A DNA stretch of 64,000 nucleotides from JBBRBB01 sp038206235 (GCA_038206235.1 JBBRBB010000003.1:124001-188000); one strand, 5' to 3'. Shown: positions 1-10,762, counted from the first letter of the stretch. A program made the numbers and translations. The notes: a model not told the origin generated them from the letters alone.

Positions 1-720
1 AGCAATGAAATTTCCCGCTCACTCCCAGATGACCTTGAACGAAGCGGCAGCATTCAATACTTACCCGGCACACAACAAGAAGTGCAGGAGATAAAACAAC
101 AAGCAAATAAAGCAAATGCATCCGTTACCCTTTTATCCGGCATTAATGCAACAGAAGAATCTTTTAAAGCATTAAACGGTCAATCTTCTCCTTCTGTTTT
201 GCATATTGCTACGCATGGCTTTTTCTTTCCAGACCCCAAAGAAGATAAACGAGACAGCATTCAAAGAAAATTTGAAAGCAGTGCAAAAGTGTTCAGGCAA
301 TCAGATAATCCCCTATTCCCTTCAGGGCTTTTGTTTGCAGGCGCTAACAATGCGTGGCAAGGGAAAAGTATAAACGGGATTGAAGATGGTATTGTTACCG
401 CTTATGATGTTTCAAACATGTATTTACCCAACACAAAATTAGTTGTGCTCTCAGCCTGCGAAACTGCATTAGGCGATATACAGGGTAGCGAAGGCGTGTA
501 CGGTTTGCAGCGTGCATTTAAAATAGCAGGCGCACAAAATTTAGTAATGAGCTTATGGAAAGTGCCTGATGCAGAAACGTCAGAATTTATGCAGCAGTTT
601 TACAGCAACATATTCAATAAGCAATCGGTGAGTGATGCATTCTATCATGCACAAACTGCAATGAAAAATAAATACAGAAGCGAACCATCGAAATGGGCTG
701 CATGGATTTTGGTGAGATAA
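1..720 (+). CDS. CHAT-domain (caspase-like) protein, C-terminal part
   Basis: The reading frame is open from the first base, so the gene starts upstream of the window and only the C-terminal 239 codons are present. The early residues LPGTQQEVQEI, then the catalytic-His motif HIATHGFF and the catalytic-Cys motif LSACETALGD, followed by the ending WAAWILV, are the classic order of a CHAT domain (caspase/HetF-associated with TPRs). Full-length members usually carry N-terminal tetratricopeptide repeats; these would lie outside the window. CHAT proteins are cysteine peptidases of the caspase-separase clan, often in signalling or defence, but the target here cannot be inferred. It converges on the desaturase gene with about 40 bp between the stops. 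An internal GTG at 82 is in frame but is not a likely start. Confidence 0.9.
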   Translation, partial: SNEISRSLPDDLERSGSIQYLPGTQQEVQEIKQQANKANASVTLLSGINATEESFKALNGQSSPSVLHIATHGFFFPDPKEDKRDSIQRKFESSAKVFRQSDNPLFPSGLLFAGANNAWQGKSINGIEDGIVTAYDVSNMYLPNTKLVVLSACETALGDIQGSEGVYGLQRAFKIAGAQNLVMSLWKVPDAETSEFMQQFYSNIFNKQSVSDAFYHAQTAMKNKYRSEPSKWAAWILVR

Positions 721-759
721 ATTATCTACAAAGCTGAATTAAATAAACAGGCAAATAAA

Positions 760-1827
760 TTATTTTCTGCCCATCTGCCGCAGAAAATTAATATGCGATG
801 CAACTGCCATGTACATGCGGGGATATTCCACATACGCAATTCCATATTCCTGGCATGCCTGCCTGATAATTTTACTGATGGCAGGATAATGTACATGTGA
901 AATTTTAGGAAACAGGTGATGCTCTATCTGGAAATTTAACCCGCCAACCAGCCATGAAATTAATTTATTACGCGTAGCAAAATTAGCCGTAGTCTTTATT
1001 TGATGAATAGCCCATTCATCTTCAATTTTTCCGGTGCTTTCTGCAGGTAGCGGAAAGCTTGTATGCTCCACCGTATGTGCCAGTTGAAATACTATACTGG
1101 TTACAATACCGGCCACCACGGTTACGGTTAAAAAACCGATAATTGCGGGCACTACTCCTGCAATCATAAATGGAATAATGATGAACAAAAACAAATGTAT
1201 CACTTTGAAAAGCCAGAAATAAAAGTGGTCGGATGAGTTCATTTTTTTTAGGGGAATATCACCAATCTTTCTTCTAAAATATTTTTTGTAGTCGCTCATA
1301 AATATCCAGTATATATATAGCAGGCTATAGAAAAACCAGAAATAAAAATGCTGGTATTTATGAAAGAAATATTTTTTTTGGGTAGATGCCATGCGAAGAA
1401 ATGGCTTTGCATTTATGTCATCATCAACACCATCAATATTTGTATATGCGTGATGAATAATGTTGTGCTTTATATTCCACATAAAAGGACTTCCGCCCAA
1501 GAGTCCTAAAGTTATTGCCGCAATTTTATTAATAACCGGATTTTCACTAAAGCTGCCATGCGAACCATCGTGCATCACATTAAAACCAATAGCAGATACA
1601 ACACCGCCGAGCATAACACATTCTGCTATTGCCAGCCATGCAACCGGAGAAAAAAACACGAGATGAATATAGATAGCCAGAAATATGCAAAGGAGTGAAA
1701 TGGCTTTTAACCATAACTTATAATTGCCTGTCATTTTTTTGCCCGTCTGCTGAAAATATTCGTTGATTCTTTTTTTTAATTCAGCGTGAAAAGAAGGTTT
1801 CACCTGAATGAATTTCGGAGCTTGCAT
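760..1827 (-). CDS. Fatty acid desaturase (membrane FADS, acyl-CoA/linoleoyl-CoA type)
   Basis: This 355-residue integral membrane di-iron enzyme should introduce a double bond into an acyl chain. The three histidine boxes of the family are all present: HDGSH at residues 86-90, HNIIHH at about 121-126, and QIEHH at 300-304. Hydrophobic membrane spans lie before box 1 (about 43-82) and between boxes 2 and 3. The QxxHH third box places it with the front-end/acyl-lipid desaturases. No cytochrome b5 domain is fused. It follows gldFG on the same strand after about 210 bp and has its own plausible promoter (TTG-N19-TACATTTA, 1857-1886), so it is probably transcribed separately. The substrate and regiospecificity are not visible from sequence. 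Confidence 0.9.
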   Translation of the reverse strand: MQAPKFIQVKPSFHAELKKRINEYFQQTGKKMTGNYKLWLKAISLLCIFLAIYIHLVFFSPVAWLAIAECVMLGGVVSAIGFNVMHDGSHGSFSENPVINKIAAITLGLLGGSPFMWNIKHNIIHHAYTNIDGVDDDINAKPFLRMASTQKKYFFHKYQHFYFWFFYSLLYIYWIFMSDYKKYFRRKIGDIPLKKMNSSDHFYFWLFKVIHLFLFIIIPFMIAGVVPAIIGFLTVTVVAGIVTSIVFQLAHTVEHTSFPLPAESTGKIEDEWAIHQIKTTANFATRNKLISWLVGGLNFQIEHHLFPKISHVHYPAISKIIRQACQEYGIAYVEYPRMYMAVASHINFLRQMGRK

Positions 1828-1856
1828 TATAAATAAACTTTTAAAAGCAAAACCAA

Positions 1857-1886
1857 TAAATGTATTGCTTTGCTTGCTTTAAACAA
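1857..1886 (-). promoter_or_regulatory. Candidate Bacteroidota-type promoter of the desaturase gene
   Basis: On the minus strand TTG (1884-1886) is followed after 19 bases by TACATTTA (1857-1864), one mismatch from the Bacteroidota -7 consensus TAnnTTTG. The predicted start of transcription lies about 23 bases before the ATG at 1827. Found by eye only. Confidence 0.4.
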
Positions 1887-2036
1887 TAAGCAGCGAAGGT
1901 AAACTATACAAAGGGAAAACCCGCTCTTTTATTTGCTAAAATAGCTTTTACTTACGGGGATAAGCTAAATCTTAACTAACTAACACATGGAAGTTTGTAA
2001 CAATCGGCCAGACAACTCTAAGCCGTGAGACCGGTA

Positions 2037-3800
2037 TCACCCATACTTATTTTTTCTTCGCCATTGATATGGTAAGCCGAATAATATTATCACAACAACC
2101 GGCGCTGCAATGTTTATGAATTGCCACGCAGTTTTTTGTTGCTGCACTTTGTTTTTATCTAATAACCGCAAAGTAAAATCTTTATTGCGTGCTTCAAAGA
2201 TGCCGGTGTTGCTTACAAGATAGTCAACACAGTTTAAAAAAAATTCATGATTAGCGAAGCGATAATTTTCGAGAGGCAATTCACCCATCGGCAAGGGCCC
2301 TTCAGATTTGGTTACAGAGTTCGTTACAATATCAGCGTCTGACACCACAATTTCTTTGGCGCTTTTTTCTCCCTGTGCCAGAAAAGATTTGCCTGATGCT
2401 TTTGCAACCGAATCACGTAAGGCTGGCGTAAGCCGGTTTGCAAAGAGTGAAGAAAATTTTCCTTCGAGCAACACAGCAACCGGAACATAACTCCTGGTAT
2501 AAGTTGAAAAATTTTGCGTGCTTATTTCATCCCTGATTTTGTTTAAGCTAACAAGAGCGGGCGAGCTTAACACCCGGCTGTTTGTATCACTTGCAAGCAA
2601 AATTGTTTTCTTAATTCCGGGAGCTTTTATGGTATCAATGCTTGACGGAAAAAGGGGCAATACTCTGTCAAGATTCTTTGATATGGGATTATTATTATTT
2701 GCTGAAAGAAACGGATAGTAGGGCCATGGGAAGCGACTTATTTTAGGCGTGCCGTCAGGGTTATAATCATACACCAGCGGAATTTTTGAACAGTTTAAAT
2801 CCTGCAGCAAATCACTGTTTATGCGTACTCCGTAATGAAATAAAATATCATCGAGGTTTAAGTTTCTGTCAAATGCAATAAAGTCGGCCTGGCTGCGCAT
2901 CAGGCTATCTAACTCAGCATACAGCTTATCGATAAACCAGATTATTTTTCCTCCGTGCATTACATACTGGTCTAATTTAAGCTTGTCTTCATCAGTAAAA
3001 GATTGTGTCGGTTTTACTATCAGTAGTGCATCTATTAAATTCACATCGGGATACGCCTGCTTTAAATTGAAAATTCCAAGACGATAATCATTGCGCAGGC
3101 TTTCTCCCAAATCATTCACCGTTAAATCAATTGGCTCACCATTGCCTACTGCATAAGCAATAGCCGGAACATACTTTCGTGTAAGCTTATCAATCGCATT
3201 TGCAAATTTATATTCCAGCAGTGCTTCGGCAGCATTGAGTGTGGCTTCCTTATCTTCCTGCGGAGCATCATTTAAAACATTAAAATTTTTAAAAACAGTT
3301 CTGCTGCTGCGCAAATCAACTGTAATGGGTTTATAATTTTTATACAGCACCAATGCAGAGGGAACAATTAGTTGTTGGATTGCTTTATTTTGCGTAGCAG
3401 ATATGTTTTCATTTTGCTCAAATACAACTCCAAGCCTTGCAAGACTATCGTAGAGTAAAAGCTTGCTGCTGTCTGGCAAATCTTTACCGGGCTCCTCAAA
3501 TTTAATTGAAATATGATTGTGGCTTAAGTCTCTGAATTCTGCAAGCAAGTCTTCAGCAGCCATGCTGAGCTTTCGGTAATCAGCAGGCAAATCACCCGTT
3601 AAAAAAACTTTTATTGTAATGGTTGTATCAATATTCTGCAGTAATTCTTTTGTTGAATTATTAAGACTAAATCTTTTTTCTGCTGTAAGGTCAATTCTGT
3701 AACGCAATGAAATGGATAGATACGTGATTGCAATAAACAAAATGATAAGAGCAATCCACCAGTATTTAGAATTTGATATGGTATGCAGCATTCTTTTCAC
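2037..3800 (-). CDS. gldG: Gliding-motility ABC transporter auxiliary protein GldG
   Basis: The 587-residue protein matches the GldG family: a single N-terminal membrane span (about residues 13-32, preceding SLRYRIDLTAEKRFSL), a large periplasmic domain with the conserved opening DLTAEKRFSLN, and a C-terminal membrane anchor near residues 560-580 followed by basic residues. GldG works with the permease GldF and the ATPase GldA in an ABC transporter needed for gliding in Flavobacterium johnsoniae. The ATG directly abuts the gldF stop codon (3800/3801), so the two are one operon with probable translational coupling. gldA is not in the window. Family members also occur in non-gliding Bacteroidota, so motility is likely but not proven. 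Confidence 0.92.
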   Translation of the reverse strand: MKRMLHTISNSKYWWIALIILFIAITYLSISLRYRIDLTAEKRFSLNNSTKELLQNIDTTITIKVFLTGDLPADYRKLSMAAEDLLAEFRDLSHNHISIKFEEPGKDLPDSSKLLLYDSLARLGVVFEQNENISATQNKAIQQLIVPSALVLYKNYKPITVDLRSSRTVFKNFNVLNDAPQEDKEATLNAAEALLEYKFANAIDKLTRKYVPAIAYAVGNGEPIDLTVNDLGESLRNDYRLGIFNLKQAYPDVNLIDALLIVKPTQSFTDEDKLKLDQYVMHGGKIIWFIDKLYAELDSLMRSQADFIAFDRNLNLDDILFHYGVRINSDLLQDLNCSKIPLVYDYNPDGTPKISRFPWPYYPFLSANNNNPISKNLDRVLPLFPSSIDTIKAPGIKKTILLASDTNSRVLSSPALVSLNKIRDEISTQNFSTYTRSYVPVAVLLEGKFSSLFANRLTPALRDSVAKASGKSFLAQGEKSAKEIVVSDADIVTNSVTKSEGPLPMGELPLENYRFANHEFFLNCVDYLVSNTGIFEARNKDFTLRLLDKNKVQQQKTAWQFINIAAPVVVIILFGLPYQWRRKNKYG

Positions 3801-4523
3801 TTAATGGGTTCTCACATTTTTTTTTGTGATGATGATAAAAACAAAAATGATTGTTATGAAATAAATAACATCTCTCACATCAACCACACCTTTGCTAATG
3901 CTGCGATAATGAAAATCAATGCCCAGCACCTGTATGTAATAATCCATGCCTGATGCAAAGGCCGGCAATTTACTAATGGCATCGAAACCTGCATATAAAA
4001 TCAAACAAACAAAAGCGCCGCCGATAAAAGCGATTACGGTATTATTAGTAAAGCTGCTGGCACAAATACCTGCTGAAATAAATACAGCGCCCAGCATAAG
4101 CAAGCCGATGTAACTTCCTGCTGTGCTGCCAACATCAATACCCCCAATAGCGCTTAGCTTTTGCAAGCTGAATGCATAAATAACAGTTGGCAGCAATGAA
4201 AGAAATACAATGAGTAAAGCGCCAAAAAATTTTCCCCAAACAATTTGCAGTGAAGTAAGCGGCATTGTCTTCAGCAACTCAAAAGTGCCGGCCTTGTATT
4301 CATCAGCAAAGCTGCGCATGGTAATAGTTGGTATGAGAAATAAAAATATCCACGGTGCAAGCCTGAAAAAATTATCAAGCGAGGCATAGCCAAAATCCAA
4401 AAGGCTTGTATCAGGAAATACAAAAAAAAGGAAACCGTTTATCAGTAAAAAAACAATCAGTGCAATATAACCCGTAAGGCTGCTGAAAAAATGATTCCAT
4501 TCTTTTTTACAAATCATCCACAT
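3801..4523 (-). CDS. gldF: Gliding-motility ABC transporter permease GldF
   Basis: This 240-residue membrane protein has about six hydrophobic spans, for example around residues 20-37, 54-70, 103-125, 138-160 and 215-235, and the ABC-2 permease signature region with TFELLKTMPLTSLQI and the preceding SFADEYKAGT. It forms the membrane channel of the GldAFG transporter. It is first in a two-gene operon, its stop touching the gldG start. A sequence TAGTTTTG, matching the -7 consensus TAnnTTTG, ends only about 4 bases upstream of the ATG (4528-4535), so either the transcript is leaderless or translation begins at the second ATG (4517). Length and topology agree with the family. Confidence 0.9.
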   Translation of the reverse strand: MWMICKKEWNHFFSSLTGYIALIVFLLINGFLFFVFPDTSLLDFGYASLDNFFRLAPWIFLFLIPTITMRSFADEYKAGTFELLKTMPLTSLQIVWGKFFGALLIVFLSLLPTVIYAFSLQKLSAIGGIDVGSTAGSYIGLLMLGAVFISAGICASSFTNNTVIAFIGGAFVCLILYAGFDAISKLPAFASGMDYYIQVLGIDFHYRSISKGVVDVRDVIYFITIIFVFIIITKKNVRTH

Positions 4524-4895
4524 CGTTCAAAACTATATGAAACAAAAATGCAGCGAGTATATTTTTTCAAAAGAAAAATGAAAAATTATCAATTCAATTA
4601 TAATCTTGAATCTGCGTTGCCTCAACTATTTTTGGGTGTAAACCAAATTGTCGCATTAAATTAAAAAATAAGATAATAAGGTTTAACAGATACAAGATGT
4701 AGTTTTCTACTGAGGTTTAAAAACATGGCTGTCAACCTTAATAGAAAGCATGGAACATAACTTATACTAACCTTATTACCTTTCTTATTTATCGAGTGAC
4801 AAATTTGGCTTACCCCACTATTTTTTGTGCGGCAAAAATTTTATAATTATCTTGTCATCTCTCTCAATACTGCTAAAGACTATAAACGCGTGACG
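4524..4895. promoter_or_regulatory. Intergenic region between gldF and the first T9SS copy
   Basis: This divergent 372-bp spacer contains no credible coding sequence. On the plus strand TTG (4606-4608), 18 bases, then TATTTTTG (4627-4634) fits the Bacteroidota promoter consensus well, though it lies about 260 bases before the ATG at 4896. The last 75 bases resemble the sequence upstream of the second T9SS copy (7340-7414), showing that the duplication included the 5' flank. Confidence 0.4.
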
Positions 4896-7287
4896 ATGAA
4901 ACAAAGATTTATTTGTACTCTGTTATTTTGTGTGATAGTATTGCTTTTTTCAATTACAGGTTTTGCTCAATCAATTGATAAAAATGCAAAGGGGATTTGG
5001 CTATATCACGTTGCGCCGCTTGATAGACCAAGCCCTCAGCCCCCAACAAGAAACTTTGATAAAAAAGTTTATGATTATCCGGGTTTAAAGGGAGTACAAT
5101 TGGCTTTCTCATGTCGCAAGCTGCAACCCCTTGTACCCGTTGACAGTGCGGGCAATCCTGATGCAAATGGCGGATTTAACTGGAACTATTTAGACCGTGA
5201 ATTAATTGATGTTGCTTCTAATTCCAATCTTTTTATTGGAATACTGATATGGACGGGTGAAGATGCTCCCGACTGGTTATACACTGCGCCTTACAATATT
5301 GGCAAATGCAATACAAATTGGAAGGATACCGGCGGTGTGATTTATCCAAAGTATTTTCCTGATTATTTTAATTCAGGTTATAGTCAACTCTGGTATGCAA
5401 TGATTGATAGTGTAATGCATCATCTTAATATGGGCCCTGATAGTGATGAGCCCGATGGTGATGATGACAGCCCGTTGATTTTAGAAAACAGCTTGTATTT
5501 TACCAATCAAGTGAGGGCGCCACCGGCGACCTTATTCCTAAAAGCGGAACATTAACAGAAGGCTATGCAAGCTATTGTAATATTCAAAATTCTGTATGGA
5601 TTGATGATATTGTAAAACCTGCATGGCTATACACCAATAAAATCATCAATGACAACAAATCAAATTTGCCAAACATTCATTTGTTGGTAAATACAGGTGA
5701 CGCCACGGATATGACCTTGCAAAATTTGAACGGTGATGTAAAGTTTACTTCTTTAAATGATTTTGCAAATGCGAATAGCTTATTTAATTGGGTAAATATA
5801 AATCTGCCATCTGCATGGAAAAAAGCAACGGGCTGGCGCATTGGTACCAGTTAAATTATGAAAAATTTTTTAAAGAAAACTATGATAAATCTGTTTACAA
5901 TGATTCAAAGAATGAAATATTAACACGTGATGAATGCGACCAGCACAATATAACATTACCCAATGCAGAGAGCAGCTATAATTTCTATACCATTGCTGCA
6001 AGCAGCTTGTATAGCGGTCTCGATATGAATGTTGTTTTTTATTACCAGCTTTATATGAATGATTCTTTGCTTGACCCGCTTGATACACTAACAAGAGATG
6101 ATATTATAAATCCGGCCAATAATATTGTGGTTGATTTTTTTAATAAGAATGTTGATGAAAACCCACTTACAGCAACGAATGCATTCTGCGCACTGCATGA
6201 TGGTCTCGATGCTGCTGATACCAGGCGCTTTGCCATAAATCAATTTAATTCCGGTTCTAATTGTAACCCCACACCAAAATATTTTGCACCAGATACAACT
6301 CTCCCGGCAAATGATGCACGCAATCTTAATTGCGGTTCTTCGCGGTGTATTAAAATTGCTAAGTCAAAAGAAAAATATGGCGCTGTTCAAAATGATGCGC
6401 CTGCCGCACAGGGAGCGCCCATTCATCAAAGAAATAATGCAGAAGCTATGAATGATGCGGGCTGGTATATTCAGGAAGGTAACTATGAAAAATTTTTGCA
6501 TCAAATAAATCCTGTTATTAATAACCAATCGCTTAGTGATCCTAATAATACAACAAGCATTGGATACGGGAATAAAATATTTAACGATGCAAATACATCA
6601 GATACAGATTATAACAACCTCATCTTTGGGCGCTTTGCAAGAGGCTTTGATGTAGATGACGGAAAGAATGCTTTCTATTTTGATATTGATGATACATTTC
6701 TAAAATCAGCAGTAAAATGCGGTAATCAAAATGCCTCTTCGGGAATTATAAAAGTAACTTATCTCGATTCCGGCGAAGCGAAATGGCAATTGTTTTATGA
6801 TGGATTAAAAACAGATGGAGGTTTTGTTTTATCATCTTTCCCAACAGTTACAAATGGTAACACCGATACATGGAAAACACAACAGTTTACTATTTCCTGC
6901 TCAGCCAGGTTTAAAAATGGCTGCGGGTATCATTCAGATTTTTTTATTAAAGGAATGAATAATAGAAATGGAATTTTTGCAATGGTAGAATTTAAAACAG
7001 AAAAAGATAGCCAAGATACAGCAAACAATTCAGATGATAAAAACGCTGCATTAATTATCACGCCCAATCCTTCAACAAATTATTTTTCTGTAAAGCTTGA
7101 TAACGACGCAGCAATGGAATCGATTCAAATTTATAATCTCATAGGGCAAAAAGTTTTGAATAAGTACATAGGAAATAATATTGCATAGATAGATAAGAGT
7201 GAATTAAAATGGCAGCCTGGCTATTATTTTGTAACTGTCATGTATCACGGAAATAAAAGTGCAAAAGGAAAGGTTATAATTTTTTAA
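4896..7287 (+). pseudogene. Degenerate tandem copy of the T9SS-secreted protein at 7415
   Basis: This is a decayed paralogue of the following gene, clearly alignable over its whole length, beginning with signal peptide MKQRFICTLLF...GFAQ at ATG 4896. Three lesions break it relative to the intact copy. A 1-base deletion near 5468-5473 occurs in the codons for DDD(N/S)P. A second 1-base deletion near 5829-5833 occurs in the codons for KATGLAHW. A TAG stop lies at 7186-7188, after which the frame continues to the expected TAA at 7285-7287 with the conserved ending of the sorting domain. The reading frame moves 0 to 2 to 1 through these lesions. The C-terminal T9SS sorting domain (ITPNPSTNYFSVKL) is still legible. 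The simplest reading is duplication followed by loss; sequencing error would need three separate mistakes. Confidence 0.88.
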
Positions 7288-7414
7288 TCTTCTTCAATAC
7301 TGATGTGTTCTAAAGAATAACATCAATGTTTGCGCATTAAACTATTTTTTTGTACGTAAAAATTTTAGTATCTTGTCATCTCTCATTACTACTTAAGACT
7401 GCAAAATCGCACCG

Positions 7415-9856
7415 ATGAAACAAACATTTACTTGTACTCTGCTATGTTGTGTGATAGTATTGCTTTTTTCAATCAAATGTTTTGCTCAATCCGTTGATAA
7501 AAATGCAAAAGGAATTTGGCTATATCATGTTGCACCGCTTGACAGACCAAACCCTCAACCCCCAACAAGAAATTTCGATAAAAAGGTTTACAATTATCCT
7601 GGTTTAAAAGGAGTACAATTGGCCTTCTCCTGGCGCAAGCTGCAACCCCTTGCACCTGTTGACAGTGCGGGCAATCCTAATACGAATGGCGGATTTAACT
7701 GGAACTATTTAGACAGTGAATTAATTGATGTTGCTTCTCATCAAAATCTTTCTATTGGAATAATGATATGGCCAGGTGAAGATGCTCCCGGCTGGTTGTA
7801 CGCTTCACCCTACAATATTGGTAAATGCAATACAAATTGGAAGGATACAGGCGGCGTGATTTATCCAAAGTATTTTCCTGACTATTTTAATTCCGGTTAT
7901 AGTCAACTCTGGTATGCAATGATTGATAGCGTAATGCATCATCTTAATATGGGCCCTGATAGTGATGAGCCCGATGGTGATGATGACAATCCCGTTGATT
8001 TTAGAAATCAACTTGTATTTTATCAATCAAGTGAGGGCGCTACCGGCGACCTTGACCCGCAAAGAGGTACTTTGATTACAGGTTCTGAGAGTTATTGCAC
8101 AATTGATGACTCTCTTTGGATAAACCAGTTTGTAAAACCCGCATGGTTATACACAAACAGTATTTTAAATAATAATAAATCTAATTTACCAAATGTTCAC
8201 CTTCTGCTGAACACAGGTGATGTTACAGAAATGACAACAAAGGATTTGAATGGGAATGTAAGCTTCAATTCTTTAAGTGATTTTTCCGATTCAAATAGTT
8301 TATTTAATTGGGTAACCACGAATCTTCCCGGTGCATGGCGAAAGGCAACCGGGCTTGCGCATTGGCACCAGTTAAATTATGAAAGATTTTTTAAAGATGG
8401 TTATAATGAATTATCTGCCGATAGTGTAAATTCCGAAGTATTAACCCGGGATGAATGCGATCAGCATAATATAGCCATACCCAATAGTGGCAGCACTTAT
8501 AACTTTTACACGATTGCGGTGAGTGCATTGCATAGCGGTCTTGATATGAACATGGTGTATTACGACCAGCTTTATATGAATGATTCATTGCTTGACCCGC
8601 TTGATTCAATTACTACAGATGATACAATTAATACTGCAAATAAAATTGTGGCAGATTTTTTTAATAATAATGTTGATGAAAATCCGCTTACCGCAACACA
8701 TACATTCTGCGCTCTGCACGATGGGCTTGATGCTTCTGATACAAGCCGGTTCCCCGTAGCAAATTACAATTCTGGTTCTAACTGTATACCTTCACCAGCA
8801 TATAAAGCTCCGAACAGAAATTTTGCTCCCAATGACCCGTTTAATCTCAATTGCGGCTCTTCGCGATGCATTAAAATTGCGCAAAAGAAAAAGAAATATG
8901 GCGCTGTTCAAAACGATGCACCTGCAGCACAGGGAGCGCCTATTCATCAGCGAAATACGGCGATAGATGTTAATGATGCGGGATGGTATATTCATAAAGG
9001 CAATTATGAAAGATTTCTGCACCAGATAAATCCTGTAATTATTCAATCCGTTAATGACCCTTACAATTCAACCAGCATAGGATACTGGAATAAAATATAT
9101 AAGGATGTAAATACAACTGATACTGATTATAACAATCTCATCTTTGGTCGCTTTGCAAGAGGCTTCGATTTAGCCACGGGAAAGAATGCTTTTTATTTTG
9201 ATATAGAAGATACATTTCTTACTACAGGAGCTAAATGCAGAATACAAAACAACCAATATGTTTATGCAGGAATTATAAAAGTTACTTATCTTGATTCAGG
9301 AGGCGCAAAATGGAAATTATATTATGATGGTATGAAAGCTGATGGAAGCTTTCTGCAAAAATCTTTTGCCACCATAACAAATGGCAACACAAATATTTGG
9401 AAGACGATTGTGTTTACTATTCCATGCGCTGCCCGGTTTAAAAATGGATGCTTAAATCAATCCGATTTTTATATAAAAAGCACGAACAGTAAAAACGGGG
9501 TCTTTGCTTTGGTAGAATATATTACAAATAAAGACAGCGCTGTGGCAATGAAGCCTTATACCAAAACATCAAACCAATTAAAAGAAAATGTCTATGGCAA
9601 CGAAGCAAAATTAATTATCACACCAAACCCTTCAGCCAACAGTTTTTTTGTAAGGCTTGATAAAGAAATTGAAATAGAATCTGTTTTTATTTATAACAGC
9701 AATGGAGAAGAAATTTTGAATAAAAGAATGAAATCAAAAATTGCTGCAATACATAAAACTGAATTAAAATGGAATCACCCGGGTTATTATTTTGTAACCG
9801 TTTTATATAATGGAAATAAGAGAGCGAGCGGCAAGGTTTTAATTTTTAATGAATGA
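7415..9856 (+). CDS. Large secreted protein with T9SS type A sorting domain
   Basis: The 813-residue protein has a signal peptide (MKQTFTCTLLCCVIVLLFSI...CFAQ, cleavage near residue 25) and a C-terminal T9SS type A sorting domain from about residue 730 (ITPNPSANSFFVRL ... GYYFVTVLYNGNKRASGKV), so it should be exported to the cell surface or medium. The N-terminal third begins GIWLYHVAPLDRP and contains FNWNYLDSELIDVAS and IGIMIWPGEDAPGWLY, which has the feel of a TIM-barrel glycoside hydrolase; this is only a resemblance, and I do not recognise a named family. An acidic stretch GPDSDEPDGDDD lies near residue 190. It stands directly after its dead tandem copy, with a similar 5' flank. No downstream partner gene is evident. 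Confidence 0.85.
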   Translation: MKQTFTCTLLCCVIVLLFSIKCFAQSVDKNAKGIWLYHVAPLDRPNPQPPTRNFDKKVYNYPGLKGVQLAFSWRKLQPLAPVDSAGNPNTNGGFNWNYLDSELIDVASHQNLSIGIMIWPGEDAPGWLYASPYNIGKCNTNWKDTGGVIYPKYFPDYFNSGYSQLWYAMIDSVMHHLNMGPDSDEPDGDDDNPVDFRNQLVFYQSSEGATGDLDPQRGTLITGSESYCTIDDSLWINQFVKPAWLYTNSILNNNKSNLPNVHLLLNTGDVTEMTTKDLNGNVSFNSLSDFSDSNSLFNWVTTNLPGAWRKATGLAHWHQLNYERFFKDGYNELSADSVNSEVLTRDECDQHNIAIPNSGSTYNFYTIAVSALHSGLDMNMVYYDQLYMNDSLLDPLDSITTDDTINTANKIVADFFNNNVDENPLTATHTFCALHDGLDASDTSRFPVANYNSGSNCIPSPAYKAPNRNFAPNDPFNLNCGSSRCIKIAQKKKKYGAVQNDAPAAQGAPIHQRNTAIDVNDAGWYIHKGNYERFLHQINPVIIQSVNDPYNSTSIGYWNKIYKDVNTTDTDYNNLIFGRFARGFDLATGKNAFYFDIEDTFLTTGAKCRIQNNQYVYAGIIKVTYLDSGGAKWKLYYDGMKADGSFLQKSFATITNGNTNIWKTIVFTIPCAARFKNGCLNQSDFYIKSTNSKNGVFALVEYITNKDSAVAMKPYTKTSNQLKENVYGNEAKLIITPNPSANSFFVRLDKEIEIESVFIYNSNGEEILNKRMKSKIAAIHKTELKWNHPGYYFVTVLYNGNKRASGKVLIFNE

Positions 9857-10003
9857 TGTGTTTTTGAATGTTGTGCAAAATAATTATTCAGTTGTTACTA
9901 AAATTAACCACCCCCCTCGGCGTGAATAGGCACATAAGACACATAGTTTTGCGGCAATGCTATATGCAACAATTTTATTCATTAAACAGTTTTCACACGA
10001 CAC

Positions 10004-10762
10004 ATGACAAAAGACTATCCCGGGGAACAATGGAAGACCGTTAAGTTCGACTTTAAATTTACAAACGACTTTCGCCTTGAAGTATCCAACTTTGGACGAC
10101 TGAGAACTTTCAACAAAGTATCTGACGGCAACATTATTAACGGTTCAATGATTAACGGTTACCGCATTATACGACTCAAACTATACCGACCAAGAGAGGG
10201 GAAAACTCAAAACCGGCTTGAGTATTTACAGCAACAGGTCTTTAAGCTGACAAGAAAATTAAAATCACTTAAAGAAAATAAAGAAAGTAAAAAAGCAATT
10301 AACGAAACAACGGATTTGCTGAACAGTTTGAAAAAGAAGCTAAGCAAAAAATTTCAGAATGACCTTAAAGAAAGAACAATCCATTATCATTCGCTTGTTC
10401 ACCGGCTTGCAGCAGATTATTTTCTTAAAAAACCAACCCTTAAACAAATCATTGTAGCACACCTTGACCATGACAAACTAAACAACAGATCTGGTAATTT
10501 AAAATGGATGACACCAGAAGAAAACTACAAACATCAACAAAACAGCCCTCATGTAATCAAAGAAAAACAAGAGAGGCGACATAGACGCAAAGAAGATTCA
10601 AGGGCCACAAAACTTACAGTAACAAAAGTTATGTTGCTGAAAAAATTACTGAACCAGGGTAAGCCAATGAAGCAACTTGTAAAACATTTTAAAATCACTG
10701 ACACACAAATTTTCAGAATCAAACGCGGTGAAAATTGGGCAGACATTGAAGCAGCAAAATAA
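10004..10762 (+). CDS. NUMOD4/HNH endonuclease-like protein with C-terminal helix-turn-helix
   Basis: The 252-residue protein looks like a free-standing homing-type endonuclease. Residues about 9-60 fit a NUMOD4 DNA-binding motif (QWKTVKF...FRLEVSNFGRLRT...INGYRIIRL). A lysine-rich coiled segment follows at about 70-115. Then comes an HNH-like core: VHRLAADYF, VAHLDHDKLNNRSGNLKWMTPEENYKH. The C-terminal 50 residues (VTKVMLLKKLLNQGKPMKQL...KITDTQIFRIKRGENW) resemble a helix-turn-helix. Codon use differs from neighbours, with many GAC and CGA codons where nearby genes use GAT, which suggests transfer. It lies just before a double hairpin (10799-10906), so the pair may be a small mobile unit. 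Confidence 0.8.
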   Translation: MTKDYPGEQWKTVKFDFKFTNDFRLEVSNFGRLRTFNKVSDGNIINGSMINGYRIIRLKLYRPREGKTQNRLEYLQQQVFKLTRKLKSLKENKESKKAINETTDLLNSLKKKLSKKFQNDLKERTIHYHSLVHRLAADYFLKKPTLKQIIVAHLDHDKLNNRSGNLKWMTPEENYKHQQNSPHVIKEKQERRHRRKEDSRATKLTVTKVMLLKKLLNQGKPMKQLVKHFKITDTQIFRIKRGENWADIEAAK

